From Rhodamnia argentea (taxonomy: Eukaryota; Streptophyta; Magnoliopsida; Myrtales; Myrtaceae): a stretch of 64,000 bases of DNA. A program made the position numbers and the translations under genes. Where the stretch lies: positions 4,154,001 to 4,218,000 of the forward strand of contig NC_063150.1 of NCBI RefSeq assembly GCF_020921035.1, in the 5' to 3' direction. The notes below the pieces were generated by a model. The model saw only the letters and a list, made by a program, of their open reading frames with translations, did no database searches and had not been told where the DNA came from. Shown here in pieces: positions 1 to 10,626 of this stretch. Each line of letters starts with the position of its first letter. The stretch's first letter is position 1.

Positions 1-138
1 GAATGGGGACTTAGCCAGGAGGATTCAGACAAGATCAAGCTTCAGATTCCGCAGAGAAGAGGATGTCCTAGTGACATGTTCATTTCTGAGGAGGGGCCTT
101 ACAAATCATTGGATGAGCTCTGGGATGGTGATGCTTGA
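1..138 (+). CDS. Aldo-keto reductase (AKR4, chalcone-reductase-like), 3' end only
   Basis: The window opens inside the last exon of an NAD(P)H-dependent aldo-keto reductase. The 45 visible residues end in GPYKSLDELWDGDA, the usual tail of plant AKR4 enzymes (6'-deoxychalcone synthase, codeinone and methylecgonone reductase types), followed by TGA at 136-138. The enzymes reduce carbonyl groups of polyketide or alkaloid intermediates in the cytosol. The substrate of this copy cannot be judged because the catalytic barrel lies outside the window. The last exon and roughly 170 bases of the 3' flank are closely matched by 10491-10790, so this copy and the broken AKR downstream come from a tandem duplication. 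No damage is visible in the part seen. Confidence 0.85.
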   Translation, partial: EWGLSQEDSDKIKLQIPQRRGCPSDMFISEEGPYKSLDELWDGDA

Positions 139-1146
139 GTACCTACATCTTTTATAATTGATATGATCGAGTGTAACTCTCTGAGGATCTATTATCGATG
201 ATGATCAATCCATATGAATCGAATCTCGTGTTTTCATAATCTCTTGTTTCACGCTTTATTTCTGAATATATCGAGCTAACAGCGGGCCTGGCAAGGCTTC
301 CATAAATAGAAAGAATGTCGTATACGCTTTCGTTTTCAGATCGGAAGCTTAGTTTGGAAATTTTTTCCTTCGATAGAGTAACTATGGATGCCGCCACCGA
401 GCCCACGAGTCGTCGTCACCGAGCCATTGAGCCGCAATTGCTGCCGTGATCGCCCTTCAGCGTCCCTTCTCCTCTACAGCTTTGCAAAAGGGCCGGGTGG
501 ACCTCACAATATTAAGAGCAATCAAATCACGAACGAAGACATTTCAACTGCTCCTTTGAAAATTATGATAAATAAATGCAAAGATGCATTTGGGTGCGAC
601 TCGTTATGCGGTAACCAAATTGGTAAAAGCAAGATACGTTTTGTCATTTGAAAAGAAGCTTTTAGTTTAGAAGTTTCCTCCTCGGGTTTATTAGTAGATG
701 GAGAGATGGAGGGCATTTGCTTATTAGGAAAATGCTTCTCTAACAATACTATCGAGACGATATACTCTCAATCATAAATTCACACATTATCATCACTTGT
801 TTTACATAAAGTACTCATTGATTGGGAAACTGTGTAATAAAAAATAACTAATAGTACTTCTTATTACATGACAAGGCAATGTGTACTATTTTCCTCCATG
901 CACGTCCTTGTCAATTTAGTCTAGGATTAGAAGTTTGGTGCGTGTACGTGTCTAGTCCAAACCATAAAGAGATAATTGGCAGCAGTTGTTGTTGTTCAAT
1001 TTTGGATGGTAATTAAACTTTTCCGTAGATTTTGCCGGCATGACAATACCCTAACGAAATATGTAAGTCCGATGCCTTCTATACGAAGCATCTCTGTCTA
1101 TATATATTACACCAACTCTCTCCCACCAACGCACAACAGAAGCACA
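139..1146. other. Spacer between the two AKR copies
   Basis: This holds the 3' flank of the first AKR copy (to about 290) and the promoter region of the second. The 3' flank is alignable with the flank of the second copy at 10627-10790. No convincing gene is seen; the short open frames here have no recognisable domain. Confidence 0.6.
1099..1106 (+). promoter_or_regulatory. TATA box of the second AKR copy
   Basis: TATATATA lies about 40 bases upstream of the ATG at 1147 and is followed by a pyrimidine-rich leader (ACTCTCTCCCACC). This is a plausible core promoter, though the gene it served is disrupted. Confidence 0.5.
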
Positions 1147-1256
1147 ATGCACGACGTCGTAGTCCCACAAGTGGTGCTGAGCTCGGGCAAGAGAATGCCG
1201 CTGATCAGCACGGGCTACGCATCGAGACCACGGCCGCCGCCGGACGTGTTGACTTC

Positions 1257-2058
1257 TGTTATAATATGTCTCGAGTTTAAGCCCGAAGCAAAAACTGTGA
1301 ACATCCGAAATTGAGCAAAGGAAAATATATACGTAATCAACTTACGAATTAAAGTTGATTTGCGTTGGTGTCTTTGCTCAAGAAATAGAAAATCCCAATT
1401 GGACTCGGTCAACCGAAGGAGAAGGATATTTGAGCATATCTTGAAGACGTGATCTCTTTATTTGAAATATATGGAAATCGGTTCAGTGTGAAGTTGGCAA
1501 GAAAACGACAAAATAGGAGAGTCCAACGTGGACTTGGCTTCATCCAGATTAAGTCAACTCATGGAGATGTTGAATATATTGGATATATATTTGTGGCAGC
1601 ATACTTTTTGGGGCGTGGCTTTTCTGCATGAGTTTTGCAATTAGCACCGATTGTTGATCCAACGAAGAGGGACTTCTTGAAGCGCCGTTTGTCGAGTGCT
1701 TGCTCGTGGGGTTTATTCCGCGGAATTACATCAAGTATTCAAGTGTCAAAACTGATTAAATCTAGTGAGTCTAAGATTTGTTTTAATTCCTTTGCAAGAT
1801 TGAGAGATTGTTTCGTTGGGAATTTGGGGCTAAACACTGTGTGCGTTCTTGGTTGTAATTGGGGCTTGGGAAACATTGTGAACGTTTGAGTAACTCGAGT
1901 GTGATCTGTAATCTCCGTGTATTGCTCGTTCTATAGTGAAATTCGTTCTTGCTCTCCCCGTGGACGTAGGTCTTTACGATCGAACCACGTACATCCGGTG
2001 TCCGATTTATTTTCTTGTTCTGTCTATTTTATTGTTCGATCGCTTGTTCCGCGCAACA
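1257..2058 (+). repeat. 5' LTR of the copia-type element
   Basis: It starts TGTTATAATATG and ends TTCCGCGCAACA, so the termini are TG...CA. It aligns nearly end to end with the 3' LTR at 4402-5227, and lacks a 24-base stretch present there near position 4455. Confidence 0.93.
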
Positions 2059-2060
2059 AT

Positions 2061-2072
2061 TGGTATCAGAGC
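2061..2072 (+). other. Primer binding site of the copia-type element
   Basis: TGGTATCAGAGC, two bases inside the 5' LTR, is complementary to the 3' end of plant initiator tRNA-Met. It is the usual minus-strand primer site of plant copia elements. Confidence 0.93.
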
Positions 2073-2098
2073 TAGGTTTATCGAGTTGAAGCGAATCG

Positions 2099-4306
2099 AT
2101 GGCGACGGAAGAAGTAAAAGTGAAAATCGACAGATTTGAGGGGAAGGACTTTGGTTTCTGGAAGATGCAGATTGAAGACTATCTATATCGGATGAAGCCG
2201 CACTTGCCCCTATCCGGGGAGAAACCAGAGACGATGAAGCAAGCTGATTGGGAATTCTTGGATAGACGAGCGCCGGGTGTTATTCGACCGACGTTGGCTC
2301 GTAACGTCGCGTTTAACATCGTCAAAGAGAAGACAACTGCGGGTTTGATGAAAGCCCCGTCGGATATGTACGAGAAGCCCTCTGCGATCAACAAGGTCTA
2401 TTTGATGCGACATCTGTTCAATTTGAAGATGAGCGAAGGTACGTCTGTTACTAACCATATCAATGAATTCAATGTGATCGTTAGTCAATTGAGTTCAGTT
2501 GATATTGACTTTGAAGATGAGGTATGTGCTTTGATTCTATTATCCTCATTGCCTAATAGCTGGAATACTACTGCTATCGCTATTAGTAATTCCTCCGGGT
2601 CAACAAGTTTGACGTTTGATGGTATTCGAGATTTGATTTTAAGTGAGGACATCCGTAGAAGAGAATCTGGCGAATATGCATCTACTACTTTAGTAGGTGA
2701 AAATAGATGAAGAACTGATACTCGTGGTAGTAGAAGTAGTATGAACTCAAATAGACGCATCGGGTCTAGGACCGGCGGTGCTGTCTGTTGGAATTGTGGC
2801 AAGAGAGGGCATCTTAGAAGGAATTGCTTAAAACTAAAAAACGAAACGGGTAAGGGAATTATAGTTGAATCTACAGATGATGTTGCAGCTGTAGCTGATG
2901 ATTCCGATGGTGTCGATAGGGTCTTGTCTCACATCGAGCATTCGTCATTTGACGGATGGATTATGGATTTCGGTTGTTCTTTTCATGCTACACCAAACAG
3001 AAACCGGTTTGCTACTTATCGGTGCACGGATAGTAGTAAAGTGCGGTTGGGGAACAACGCTGAATGCGATGTTGTAGGTGTTGGTGATGTTAAAATCAGG
3101 ATGCATGATGGTATTGTGAGGACATTGACTGGAGTAAGGCACGTTCCAGAATTGAAAAAGAACTTAATTTCCTTTGGTGTCCTAGATTCATCTGGATGCG
3201 GGTATTCTTCACAAGGTGGAGTTCTAAAGATTGTTCGAGGTGCCATGGTGATAATGAAAGGAATCAAGCATGGAAGCCTGTATGAACTTCAAGGTGAGAC
3301 ATTGACGGGTTTCGCTCCGGAGACGTTGGTATCTGTTCGAGGGTCTAACAACCGCTCGAGGAAGACTTGGGTAATCGTGCCGAAGCACAAGTTTGATGCT
3401 GTTGTTAGGAATACGCGATTGAGAGCTTTGATCGAGATGGAGACTGGTAAGTCGATCAAGCATGTGAGAACCGACGGTAGCATGGAGTCCCGCTCGAAGC
3501 TGGTAAATAAATTCTGCATGACAAAGGGCATAGTGAAACACCGCACTAGTGCCAATAGACCACAACAGTTTGCAGAATTGATGAGCAGAACATTACTAGA
3601 GATAGTCCGTAAAATAATCTCTAGTGTTGGTATGGCTAGAAGAATTCTAGCGGATGCGCTTGGTATGGCGAGCTACCCGATGAATAGATCTCCATCGATC
3701 GCGATCGGATATCGGACTCCTGAAGAAGTGCGGTCGGGTAACGTTGCTGATTATTCTACTTTTAGAATGTTTTATTGCCCGTGTTATTATCGAGTAAGTG
3801 ATAGTAAGCTCGATGTGAGGGCAAAGTGCATATTCCATGGCTATGCACGAGGTGAGCGGGGCTATCGGTTGTGGTGCTCAAACATAAATTCACCTGTTCG
3901 CAAGAGAAAAGTTACCTTTGATGAGTCTCCGGTACTTCGGGGTAGGAGTGTTTGTGGCAGTATAAATACGGATCCGAACGGTGTTCGGCTTAAGGTGGAG
4001 TTGCAACCGGAAACTCCCGAGGTAGCGGATACTAGCGTGGTAATCGACACGGATGGTGCTTGTAGCGAGGTGGAGCCTGTAGAGTCAATGGTTGCGGTAA
4101 CTACTGATATTGACAAAGTACATGTTCGATCTCTCGACAGATATGGATGCAATAATGGTTTTGCTTTATCCGTGATTAAGGAGCTTGTATCAGAAAGTAC
4201 TTGTGGAGCAGTTAAAGGTGCATGTAGAGTTGACATTCTAATGAGGTCCATGGTTATGGCGAAGTTCAAGCGTGGCTTGGACTTGGATGATGTATGTGGC
4301 GGTTGA
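2099..4306 (+). pseudogene. Copia-type gag-protease-integrase remnant in one frame, RT lost
   Basis: A single reading frame runs from the ATG at 2099 to TGA at 4304-4306, broken only by an in-frame TGA at 2708-2710. Part one (203 residues) is the gag-like capsid region. Part two starts with a CCHC zinc knuckle (CWNCGKRGHLRRNC) and an aspartic-protease-like segment whose active site reads DFGCSFHAT where D-S/T-G is expected. Next come a shortened pre-integrase segment and a partial integrase core (HVRTDGS, then AELMSRTLLE and GYRLWCSN). The HHCC domain and the stretch with the first catalytic Asp of integrase are missing, and reverse transcriptase and almost all of RNase H are gone; only a tail resembling the RNase H end (KFKRGLDLDDV) remains. 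Every large deletion kept the frame. Confidence 0.85.
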
Positions 4307-4390
4307 GCCCATTGGGGCTATTGGGAGAGTAGTTGCGATGATGTTCGGATTATCGGCGAAGCGAGTGTGACATGGCTCGAACATCGAGCC

Positions 4391-4400
4391 AAGGTGGAGA
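4391..4400 (+). other. Polypurine tract of the copia-type element
   Basis: AAGGTGGAGA sits one base before the 3' LTR. This is the typical plus-strand priming tract of plant copia elements. Confidence 0.8.
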
Positions 4401-4401
4401 T

Positions 4402-5227
4402 TGTTATAATATGTCTCGAGTTTAAGGCCAAAGCAAAAGCTGTAAAGATTCGGAATTGAATATTTGTAGACATCCGAAATTGAGCAAAGGAAAATATATA
4501 CATAATCAACTTACGAATTAAAGTTGATTTGCGTTGGTGTCTTTGCTCAAGAAATAGAAAATCCCAATTGGACTTGGTCAACCGAAGGAGAAGGATATTT
4601 GAGCATATCTTGAAGACGTGATCTCTTTATTTGAAATATATGGAAATCGGTTCCGTGTGAAGTTGGCAAGAAAACGACAAAATAGGAGAGTCCAACGTGG
4701 ACTTGGCTTCATCCGGATTAAGTCAACTCATGGAGATGTTGAATATATTGGATATATATTTGTGGCAGCATACTTTTTGGGGCGTGGCTTTTCTACTTGA
4801 GTTTTGCAATTAGCGCCGATTGTTGATCCAACGAAGAGGGACTTCTTGAAGCGCCGTTTGTCGAGTGCTTGCTCATGGGGTTTATTCCGCGGAATTACAT
4901 CAAGTATTCAAGTGTCAAAACCGATTAAATCTTGTGAGTCTAAGATTTGTTTTAATTCATTTGCGAGATTGAGAGATTGTTTCGTTAGGAATTTGGGGCT
5001 AAACACTGTGTGCGTTCTTGATTGTAATTGGGGCTTGGGAAACATTGTGAACGTTCGAGTAACTCGAGTGTGATCTGTAATCTCCGTGTATCGCTCGTTC
5101 TATAGTGAAATTCGTTTCTGCTCTCCCCGTGGACGTAGGTCTTTACGATCGAACCACGTATATCCGGTGTCCGATTTATTTTCTTGTTCTGTCTATTTTA
5201 TTGTTCGATTGCTTGTTCCGCGCAACA
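4402..5227 (+). repeat. 3' LTR of the copia-type element
   Basis: It has the same termini as the 5' LTR. Differences from it are mostly transitions, as expected from decay after insertion. It is followed directly by the ACTTC target copy and resumed AKR exon 1. Confidence 0.93.
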
Positions 5228-5488
5228 ACTTCCATACTCCCGGAGGCCATCAAAGTCGGGTACCGCCACTTCAACACCGCAGCATTGTATGGCACCGAGG
5301 AGGCGCTCGGCCAAGCCGTGGCCGATGCCATAGACCGGGGGCTTATCAAGAGCCGCAACCAGATCTTCATCACCACCACGCTCCGGTGCGCCGATGCCCA
5401 TCCCGATCTCGTTCTTCCCGCCCTAAAGAAGTCTGTCCAGTAAATACATCAATTCGCCCTCTCTCCTCCACCTTTTGACGATGATACC

Positions 5489-8400
5489 TGTTGACACCTA
5501 ATTTTTAATTAATATTTCTTTTAGTTTTATTTTCCAAAAATTCTCAAAAATTCACAAAAAATCAAAAAATTAAAAAATCAACATTGGAAGCCTTGGCCAA
5601 GCATAAGGAACCAATTTGGAACAAAAAATAATTTTTCATATTTTTCACATTTTTTAATATTTTTGGAAAATAGGAAAATGTTAGAAAATTCACAAAAATA
5701 CTTTTCGAGGTCACAAAAATACAAAAAAATGTTCAATATTTTTATTTTAATTCCCTTTTAATATGGACCTCAAGAAAAATTGAAAATTGAGTTCAGTTTT
5801 AGGTGTTCCTTCACAACGCCTAGGGTTGAATTTGCATAAAAAATACCAATTGTGTCTTTTTATTTGCAATTTTTGCACATTTTGTGTCTTGACATTCAAT
5901 TTTAGTCCCTTTGAACTTCAATTTGATCAATTTCACCCTTAATTGCACGAATTGCACGAATTAGACAAGAATCCCCAAAGGTTTTGCAATTTAGTCCCTA
6001 GAATTTTTAATTTCTGAAATTACTTTTAATCTAGGGACTTTCTCTGCAAAATTGGACTACCCCTAGGGTTTTAATACATTCTAAATCGATTGGAATGGTT
6101 CTCATGGTCCAATTTGATTGAATTGACACTCAATTGAACTTTTCCCCAATTTGGGCAAATTGAAAATTTTGGGGTTTTTGTGCAAATTGATAAGAAATTT
6201 TGGGCAAAATTGCGTTTTTAAATAATATCCAGGCCCCCAATTGCAATTTTGAGGTTTAATTGCAAAAATTCCTAGTCAATTTGGATTAATTTTGAAAGTT
6301 TTCAAAAATCTCATGTTCGAACCGGTTCGGACCGGTCTGACCGCCGGTCGGACCGGTCGAACTGGTCCAAACAGTGTCATCTTCCCCAATTTACCTGCGC
6401 CATTGGCAGGTTTGAGCAGCGAACTTCAACGACCAAATTGACGTCCAATTCGACACCAATTAGACTAATTATGGTGGGGGGTTTTGTTGTGCGGGTCAAG
6501 AGGCGTCGATCGCCACGGCGGCACGGGCCAATGGCCGCCGGAACATGGCGGAATCAACGGTCAAGACTCCCGGCGTCCGAAAGTCAACATTTTGCCAAAT
6601 CGTGTAGATTTGTGCTCGTTTTAGCTCGACGACGCGCCTCACGGATTTGGACGGAATCCTAACGATTCCATCACCGTCCGGCGAACCTAAAATCATGTGA
6701 TTGGCACGTGAGGACAGCTCAGCAAAGCTCTCCCGTGCGCGCGCAAATTCGAAGGCCAAGTATAAATAGTGGGGAAGCTTCGCGAATCAAGAAAGGAGGC
6801 TCATTTGTGCTCGTGAAGAAACAGAATAGAGAGAGAAAGAGAGAGAAGAGAGAGGGAGGTTCTCCGTTGATCGCCATTGTCGCTCGTCGGAGTTCGATCT
6901 GTGGATCGCTCGACCGGCTAGTCCAAAGCAAATCGAGCTCGTATATCACATCCGGAAGCTTCTCACGTACACCTGGAAGCAATCGCAACACTTCAATCGG
7001 CCCGCAACCTCCTAGATTGGTAAGTCGAGCCCTCAACTTCTCTCTTGTGCGTTAATGGCATCTCGACCTCCGTAACGTCATTCTTTCAATTGATTTGTGC
7101 CTTTTCATCCCTATGCATCCCTAACCACGATCGTGTCTTATTTGTGCATTGATTTTTCCCAAGTCGCCCGAATCAAGCCTCCAATACCTTGCGGTCCGGC
7201 CGATCTTCGACCGCCAATTTCAAGCAACTCCGGGCTCGATCGGGGCCCGAGGTAAGTATTCTCAACCTAATCTAAGTGTGTCCGAAGCTCGAATTCCATT
7301 GTTATGCTCTGTGTTGCTCGATTGAAGTATGCGATGCCGTGATTGTATATAGCTTGTTTCTCGCGATTTAGCCGTTGAAATTGTTTGATCCTTTGATATG
7401 TTAATGCGGAGGGGGAATCGAGTCGATCGGCGGTGGTATTGAGTCACTCCGGCGAGATCTCGCCGTTGGATCTCGCCGGAGAGTTTCTGACCGTCCATTA
7501 CGTTGTCGCGAGGTTGAAGACGACGGAGCCGAGGTGTCGAGTTAACTAGTCAAAGGCTGAGTTGTCGTGTTTTGATAGGGCCAGCTGGAGTCCGATCAAC
7601 TCGGCCGTTGGCGCGAGCGAGCGGCCCGGGCTCGGATCCAACGGCTGAGATAATTAGGTAGGTTTGATTCTCGGCCGTTGGATCGCTTTTTCGTATTTTT
7701 TAGATAATTCGTATATTAGATAGAAAATAAAAATGGTGAAACGGCGCCGTTTTGGTTAGTGTTAGGCGACGTCGTTTAGCTTCGTAACGAATGAACTAAT
7801 AGGATTAGATCATAGGTTCGATCGTGACCGTCCACGCCTTTTAGTGATGTGGTGTCGTTTTGGATCGGATAAGATGGATGGTTCGGATTAGGTTTAGGAA
7901 AATCGTGGCCGTTCATTCGTATAGGTGATGCGGCGTCGTTTAGTATAGTAAGAGTCGACGGCCGAGATGAAGTCTGAAGATCTAATCTTGGCCGTCCGTT
8001 CGGTGTCGGCGTGCGACGTCGTTTTGGTTGAGTCTAGTCGACGGTTGAGATGGATTCCAAGGTCAATCTCGGCCGTCCATTATTTTTTATATATTCAGAA
8101 TATTAGAAAATAGCTTAGAAAATAAAAAATAAAAATAAAAAAAAACAAATACGGTGCCTTTTTGATATGTCGCGAGTAGTCTGTGGGCGGCCGGACCGGG
8201 TTGACCGGCCGTTGACCGGTTGACCCGGTCCAGTTTATTAATAAAAAATAAAAATAAAATAAAATAAAAAATAAATTTCCAAAAATCCAAAAAAAAATTG
8301 CAAAAATACTTAGAAAATTCATAAAAATTCCCAGATTTTCACAAAAAATTTCTAAAAATTTCTAGATCGATTCGGGACTCATATAGTCTGGATCGAAAAT

Positions 8401-9244
8401 TTTGAGACTTCGAGGGTCGATCTGTGTCGATCCGGATAATTCCCAACATTTTTAGAAAATAAATAAAAAATTCAAAAAAATTGGAAAAATTAGAAAAAAT
8501 TCCATAAAATCACAAAAAATGGGAAATAGCCACATTCAACTAGCCCGACCCCAATTTTGTGATTTCCGGGTCCCGAACCCTAAAAAATGACCATTCTACC
8601 CTTCCGGGCCTTCCGCCCTAAATTTTCCCGAATCATCCGCCGGAACTAAAATTCGATATTTACGTGGGTCGATAGAATCCTCTTAGGCTCGTTTGCTTGA
8701 TTTGTTTGATTGATTTGACATTGATTGTTTTGATTGTGCATTTTAATTTTTGATTGTGATTGTTAGGATAGAAAATTCCCATCCGCATGAATACTTAGGA
8801 TTGTTAGGGCCTACCTCATCCGAAAGTCCATCTGCATGAATTTCTAGGTTAGAAAAACACTCGACATCGGTAACCGAAAGGGCGTCAATGTAAAACTTGG
8901 CGTAACCAAGTCCCCCGGACCCAAAATCTCTGGTTTTCGCGGAACCGAACGATTTCTCCCGACCGCTCGGTAGGGTTTTCCGATCATACCCTCCAATAAA
9001 TTGATCGGTGGCGACTCCAAATTGCATGTACACATTGCACATGCCACCCGACCACACTAAGGTCGATATCGATATTTGATAAATTTTACCCGACATCGCG
9101 ATTCGAGTAATGGGTCTTGGGAGAGACCCGCGATCCTAAAAGATCCCGCGGACAACCGGGGTCATCGCCAATAAAAATTAAGGATCGGCTCGTTAACCCT
9201 CACTCACCTCCCGCGCGCATCCCGACGGAGGGAGGGTCGCGACA
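5489..9244. mobile_element. Solo LTR, Ty3/gypsy Tat/Ogre-like, in AKR intron 1
   Basis: It begins TGTTGACACC and ends GGGTCGCGACA, both typical of LTR ends in the Tat/Ogre lineage of plant Ty3/gypsy elements, as is GGTGGCGACTCC near the 3' end (about 9007-9018). Flanking bases ATACC (5484-5488) and ACACC (9245-9249) look like a 5-bp target duplication with one transition. No second copy of the start, primer site or coding region is seen inside, so it reads as one very long LTR left by recombination. A TATA box at 6761 followed by a purine-rich leader marks its former promoter. Lineage assignment rests on memory of terminal motifs. Confidence 0.72.
6761..6768 (+). promoter_or_regulatory. TATA box inside the solo LTR
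   Basis: TATAAATA is followed about 30 bases later by a plausible start region and a GA-rich leader (6827-6860). It is likely the U3/R promoter of the lost retroelement and could still drive transcription in the sense direction of the AKR remnant. Confidence 0.5.
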
Positions 9245-10626
9245 ACACCACAGTCCTGATGGCTAAGAATTTTTAAGACCGTATAAGAATTTCGGTATGA
9301 GAAAACATATATGAGGAACGTTAATCTTCTTCCTTTTCCAAATCGACTACCTTTCACTTCGTTATATACTAAGTGTGGCAAAATTATACATATGTTGCAT
9401 GCCTTTGGATTTTGGAGATTGGAGATCGCTTTCGATATTTTTTTATGCTGAGAAATTTTTTTGTCATTACCTTAGCACGTTGTAGAACATCAGCAACACA
9501 ACATGTTCCATCTTGCTTCTTAATCTTTTCCTCTCCCTTTTTTCTTCTTTTTTTGGCGGGGGGTGCGTTCATGGAAGAGTGCTCCAAGCTGGGCTTAGCC
9601 AAATCCATTGGTGTCAGCAACATCGGCACCAAGAAGCTCTCTGATCTCCTCTTGCACGCCACTATCCCTCCTGCTGTTAATCGGGCAATGAAAAGGACGT
9701 TACTACATCTAATCTCTCCATTATTGGTGTAGCTAAAGGAAAGACGAGAAAGTAATATTTTTTTAATTGACGGGTTCATCGTGATTCAGGTGGAGATGAA
9801 TGCGGCATGGCAACAAGAGAAGCTGAGAGGATATTGCAGAGAAAAAGGAATACAGGTGAGCGCATGGTCTCCTTTGCGAGCGACTGGAGCTGCTTGGGGT
9901 TCATTAGCAGTCATGGAGAGTCCTGTGCTCAAAGAGTTAAATCTTTTAATTTTTCCATTTGGTTGGAAATCGTTGATGTGGATGCCGTCCAGCCTTTGTG
10001 GCACGGCAGCGCTGATGTATGCAATTTTTGATAATGTTTTTATTTTTTCCAAATTTTTAAGGGTAGCCCTTATATCAAGTGCCAGCATACTACAAAGGTC
10101 TTAATCATTGTCTGGTGAAATTATAGGAAAAAAACTCGTCGGCCGTCTTGTAACATTGCTAAACCCTACCTCAAGACAAGATTGAAATTATCATCACAAA
10201 ACATATTCCAATCTCTCTTTCTATCCCCGTGCGATTAAGGGAGGATAAAAAAAGTTTCGCCACCATTCATATTTTCTTTTCTGACGAGGGAGCCCTTATA
10301 ATAAGTAATAGGGTAGTCACGATCTTATGAAATACTCGACTAATTCCATGGATCGCGTGATTCGTTTGTATACCTTAAACACATGTGCACATATAAAGGT
10401 TGCGCTGAGATGGATATATGAGCAAGGGGCATGCGTGATAGTGAAGAGCTTCGAGAAGGAGAGGATGAAGGAGAACCTGCAAATCTTAGAATGGGGACTT
10501 AGCGAGGAGGATTCGGAAAATATCGAGCTTCAGATTCCACAGAAAAGAGGATGTGCTAGTGACATGTCCATCTTTGAGGAGGGGCCTTACAGATCGTTGG
10601 ATGAGCTCTGGGATGGCGATGCTTGA

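Larger units (their letters stand above)
1257..5227 (+). mobile_element. Ty1/copia-type LTR retrotransposon, RT-less (non-autonomous)
   Basis: A complete insertion of 3971 bases begins TGTTATAAT and ends GCGCAACA. It is flanked by the direct target duplication ACTTC at 1252-1256 and 5228-5232. Two LTRs (802 and 826 bases), a tRNA-Met-type primer site and a purine-rich tract are in the expected places. The interior is only about 2.3 kb and lacks reverse transcriptase, so the element must have relied on enzymes from relatives. The two LTRs differ at about two dozen positions by eye (roughly 3 percent) plus one 24-base indel near the 5' end, so the insertion is fairly young but not brand new. 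Confidence 0.93.
1147..10626 (+). pseudogene. Disrupted aldo-keto reductase (AKR4, chalcone-reductase-like)
   Basis: Recognisable pieces, in order: exon 1 first part 1147-1251 (MHDVVVPQVVLSSGKRMPLI, then PPPDVLTS); exon 1 second part from 5233, ending at 5439 before GTAAAT ([20 protein letters not shown], with the family GYRHxD/N nucleotide-fold stretch and the catalytic Tyr); a remnant of exon 2 at about 9571-9684 ([17 protein letters not shown]... to PPAVN); exon 3 at 9790-9935 ([16 protein letters not shown]... to SPVLKE); and last exon 10399-10626 (VALRWIYEQG to WDGDA, TGA). A copia element splits exon 1 and a solo LTR fills intron 1. The stretch that should carry the catalytic-His region (YLDLYLIHWP in relatives) up to the VWEAMEEC helix is absent, about a dozen residues between LKE and VALRW are not visible, and the donor after PPAVN reads GC instead of GT. 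A normal enzyme cannot be made from it. Confidence 0.85.

Noticed and set aside
2061-2072. tRNA-like sequence TGGTATCAGAGC
   Set aside because: It is the retrotransposon primer binding site, not a tRNA gene; no cloverleaf surrounds it.
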